Assembly (NCBI GenBank): GCA_016720565.1
Contig: JADKKJ010000002.1
Coordinates: 1 to 26,652 of the forward strand
Direction of reading: 5' to 3'
Length of the DNA: 26,652 nucleotides
Source of the DNA: Chitinophagaceae bacterium
Lineage (GTDB): Bacteria > Bacteroidota > Bacteroidia > Chitinophagales > Chitinophagaceae
Shown here: piece by piece, positions 24,024 through 26,652 of the stretch
Layout of the letters: each line of letters starts with the position of its first letter
Position numbering within the stretch: the stretch's first letter is position 1
Notes under the pieces: generated by a model
The model's database searches: none
Told to the model about the DNA's origin: nothing
What the model saw: the letters and a program-made list of their open reading frames with translations, nothing else
Position numbers and translations under genes: made by a program

Positions 24024-26265
24024 ATGATAGCATTGAAGAGATACCTTATCCTTTTTATTTTGTCTGGCATCCTAACTGATTCTTTTTCACAGGGTGTGAG
24101 TATTTCAGATACCGTGGTGATCCCCAGGCCTATAAGCCTGAGTTTCGCCGTTTGCGTAATCATGAAATGATTGATGATGAGCAAAAGGCCATTTTGAACT
24201 CAGATGGTAAGACGGACAACCTGTTCACTCCCGCTGGCGAGGCTGATATAGACCAGATCCTCACCCGTTTCGTCACCAGGAAAGTAGATGCCCTTCAGTA
24301 CCTTATCGAATCTGATACTGTTATTGACCAGCGCCTTAAAGTAAACTACCTGTTCGGGCTGGAAAACCTGCTAAGGCATTTCCGAAGCAACTGGAACCAA
24401 CGAACCGGTGAGAAAAAAGTATTTTATACCAGCCTTCCCTCCATCATCAGCGCTTATGAACAATGCATGGCCGTAGACAGGCGCAATGCTTCCATAGAAC
24501 CGGTAATTGCAGACCTTAATTATGATGCGGGGCTCACGGTGCTGGCCTCAACTATTTTCGCCAACAATGCCGGTTATCGCCCTTCCTTCGACCGCATGAT
24601 CCTGAAATATTGCGCACTTAATCCTTCGAGGAACCTGCAAACCCTCACCGCCTACCCTGATGTTTATTTTGCCGATAGCCTGATCAGGGTAATTGCCAAA
24701 CGAAATCCCAAAGAACTCTATGATTATGCGCAGGCGGGAACAAACTGGGTTCATTGATCAGGAGTATCAATGACGATGAACTGGTAAAGACCATTGTGCG
24801 CATTGCCCGAAGCAAAGATGGACAGCAGTATTTCTGTTTTCTGGACAATATCCTTCATAAGAAGATCAATTTTGAACAGATCGATGCGGCTAAAGATGAT
24901 ACCGTGCTTTATTTCCGGTTATTGGTGAAAACAAGAATGGATTATGTGGCCAGAGCCCTGGATAAGGATACGGCCTATGAATACGAAGTACTGCAAAAAA
25001 GGCTGGAGCTGAAGGCCAAAGATAATTTCGTGAATGTGATCAACGGATTGCACACAGAAAGAAATGCGGATCTACGTTTCGCTTCTATCCAGTCACTCAC
25101 TGCTGAAGAACTTTATTACCTGGCGGTAAGCAGCGATGGTTCTATTTATACTTCCAGTTTTGTGAAAGGGGTTTATCCGTTAATGATGAAGAAGATCAAC
25201 TACCATGGTGATTCCCTGCTTTTATCCCTGCATTTTGACAAATACCGAAAGATGATCAAGATGTGCGCAGGTTTCAATACGCTGGATAATTTCCTGGCCA
25301 GTTTCCCGGCCGGCAATGACCCAGAGCAGGAGGACCCGGCAGTAGTGCTGATGAAGGCATTTGTGAAGAACCTGGAAAGGTCTGATGGACTGGAAGACGG
25401 GGTGGATGTAGCTGATTCTTATGCTTCAGTTGCAGAAACGCTGAAGCCTATCGCTGATGAAATGCTTCGTAATATCCAGCTTAACTATGACCGGAATAAA
25501 GAGGTTGGCAACCGCAAGGGCATGGCCATTTATAATATCCTGAATAAGCTTTTTCTCTCAGCAGATACCACGCAGAAGATCGACCTCACCAAAGAATTAG
25601 GCATACCTCCTGTATACGAAGTGCCGTTCAAGTCGCTGGCCAATGATAGCGGAAGAGTGAATGTGCAGTTATTTATTTATGGAGATAAGGATGGTATTGG
25701 TGTATTTCCGGGACTGATCAGCATGTTCAGCAATGCCAACTGGAAAGTAGATGGTTCCAACCCGCAATGGGTGACCATCTCCTCTGTAAAAGGCAAACCT
25801 GTATCCCTGTATATGAACCGGCCATTGCCTGAAGAGACCAATGAAGACGCCAGGGCCCAGGAAGATCTTTGCAAATGGCTGGCGGCAAATCATATCATTC
25901 CTACGGTGACCATCAACCGCGGACATAGCTATAATGCGCCGTATACTATTGATCAGATGTCCCCTGCCTCCAAGATCGTTTTCATGGGTTCCTGCGGTGG
26001 CTACCGAATGATCCATGATATATTAGAAAAGGCCCCTGACGCGCATATCATCGGTACCAAGCAGATCGCCGATGCGCCGGTGAATAACCCTTTCCTGAAA
26101 CTGATCATGGAAAAACTGCGTAATGGAAATGATATCGAGTGGATCCCCTTCTGGAAAGAACTGGGTAAGCTGGTGACGGATAAAATATTTGAAGACTACG
26201 TGCCACCGCATAAGAATCTGGGAGCCTTGTTTATTAAGGCGTATAAGCGGCAGATGGGGGAGTAG
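24024..26265 (+). CDS. Large exported protein of unknown function with possible C-terminal His-Cys dyad (frameshifted)
   Basis: ATG 24024 gives a signal peptide (MIALKRYLILFILSGILTDSFSQG). Two frame breaks, near 24100 and 24738, split it; repair reads '...VSIS|RYRGDPQAYKPEF' and '...YAQAG|NKLGSLIRSINDDE' and yields about 747 residues ending at TAG 26263-26265. The N-terminal two-thirds is mostly helical and charged with no recognised motif. The C-terminal ~170 residues look alpha/beta: 'QLFIYGDKDGIGVFPGLISMF', 'TVTINRGHSYN' (His at nt 25924-25926) and 'KIVFMGSCGGYRMIHDIL' (Cys at nt 25993-25995). A His then a Cys at the ends of successive strands recalls clan CD (caspase-like) proteases, but the spacing is short and this is speculative. 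Bacteroidota homologues are expected. Confidence 0.75.
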
Positions 26266-26440
26266 AGAAGTTAGCAGTTTGGAGTTGGCAGTTAGCAGTC
26301 TTTAGTCGGGAGTCCTAAGTCTGGAGTTCAGAACCTGCTTATTCATAATTGGAAAATAATTTATCATATTTCTACAATTAAGCCAGCTGCTAGTTGCCAG
26401 TGGCTAGAAGCTCACAGCCCACAGCTCACAGCTTTGCTCT
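26266..26440. repeat. Word-like repeat region (AGTTAGCAGT/AGTTGGCAGT family)
   Basis: The left part (26269-26330) is built of related words (GTTAGCAGT, GTTGGCAGT, GGGAGTC, CTGGAGT). The right part (26383-26432) has CAGCTGCTAGTTGCCAGTGG and repeated CTCACAGC words that are roughly inverted relative to the left. The AT-rich middle is non-repetitive. No ORF is supported here. Confidence 0.6.
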
Positions 26441-26447
26441 ACCTTCG
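26440..26447 (+). promoter_or_regulatory. -7-like box (TACCTTCG) of the ABC exporter gene
   Basis: TACCTTCG differs from TAnnTTTG at one position and ends 6 bp before ATG 26454, implying a very short leader. No clear -33 element. Confidence 0.35.
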
Positions 26448-26453
26448 CCCTTC

Positions 26454-26652
26454 ATGTCTGCCCCCAAAAAAACGATCTTCGATTTTGCTTTACTGAAAAG
26501 AGTATTCCGTTATGCAGCGCCCTATAAAAAGAAATTTTATATATCGGTGGCATTGGCGATCCTGCTGGCTGTTATCACACCCATAAGACCACTATTGATA
26601 CAGTTAACGGTTAATAAATATATCGCTAACCAGATGGCGGTGATGCTGATCA
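26454..26652 (+). CDS. ABC exporter (MsbA-like), N-terminal part (partial)
   Basis: The frame from ATG 26454 runs off the window after 66 residues: 'MSAPKKTIFDFALLKRVFRY', 'APYKKKFYISVALAILLAV' and 'PLLIQLTVNKYIANQM'. A cytoplasmic amphipathic elbow helix followed by a first transmembrane helix and a Pro-containing loop is the standard start of fused-permease ATP exporters (ABC type IV, MsbA-like). No ATPase motif is inside the window, so the substrate cannot be suggested. Confidence 0.75.
   Translation, partial: MSAPKKTIFDFALLKRVFRYAAPYKKKFYISVALAILLAVITPIRPLLIQLTVNKYIANQMAVMLI

Overview
The window looks like chromosomal DNA from a Bacteroidota bacterium, most likely family Chitinophagaceae. 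The evidence is the TAnnTTTG-type -7 promoter boxes, the near absence of Shine-Dalgarno motifs, an ECF sigma / 'VPAGYF'-repeat anti-sigma / Spy-like trio, a split transketolase, and short word-like repeats between genes. I see no rRNA, tRNA, CRISPR, insertion sequence or phage gene.

Layout. (1) Positions 1-4253 (+): end of mreC, then mreD, mrdA (PBP2) and rodA, the cell-elongation cluster. The last three are broken by many small indels, at least some in homopolymers, and all are repairable by frame switching; this looks like uncorrected sequence rather than decay. (2) 4345-4691 (+): an MBL-fold hydrolase gene lacking its centre. (3) 4688-6469 (-): Spy-like periplasmic protein, single-pass anti-sigma protein and ECF sigma factor (transcribed in the reverse of this order). 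(4) 6535-7726: transketolase C-terminal subunit between two related ~100-bp repeats whose outer 34 bp are perfect inverted copies. (5) 7725-10685 (-): DUF47/PhoU-like protein, PiT phosphate transporter and galE. (6) 10854-16549 (+): OprP/OprO-like porin, TonB-dependent receptor and a beta-helix lipoprotein. (7) 16615-18585 (+): small lipoprotein and an unusual pyruvate kinase. (8) 18791-21953: a PlcP-like metallophosphoesterase/glycosyltransferase operon (-) divergent from an alkaline-phosphatase-superfamily gene (+). (9) 22054-23849 (-): PhoR-like histidine kinase and PhoB-like regulator. (10) 24024-26652 (+): a large exported protein of unknown function and the start of an ABC exporter.

The main result is that regions 5, 6, 8 and 9 read as one phosphate-starvation (Pho) island. 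Upstream of five genes (porin, TonB receptor, plcP-like, phosphatase, phoB-like) I find arrays of a TTAAC/GTAAC-like pentamer repeated at an 11-bp period. In four of the five, the last unit begins exactly 15 bp before the start of a -7-like box. An 11-bp direct-repeat period is the classic geometry of PhoB binding, so these are candidate Bacteroidota Pho boxes, and the regulator gene itself carries one. The inferred programme is: bring phosphate or phosphorus compounds across the outer membrane (porin, TonB receptor with lipoprotein), release phosphate (AP-superfamily enzyme), import it (PiT/DUF47), and replace phospholipid with glycolipid (PlcP-like lipase with glycosyltransferase).

Limits: family calls come from reading motifs, without database searches. 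Frameshifted genes are given as full spans with approximate reconstructed lengths.
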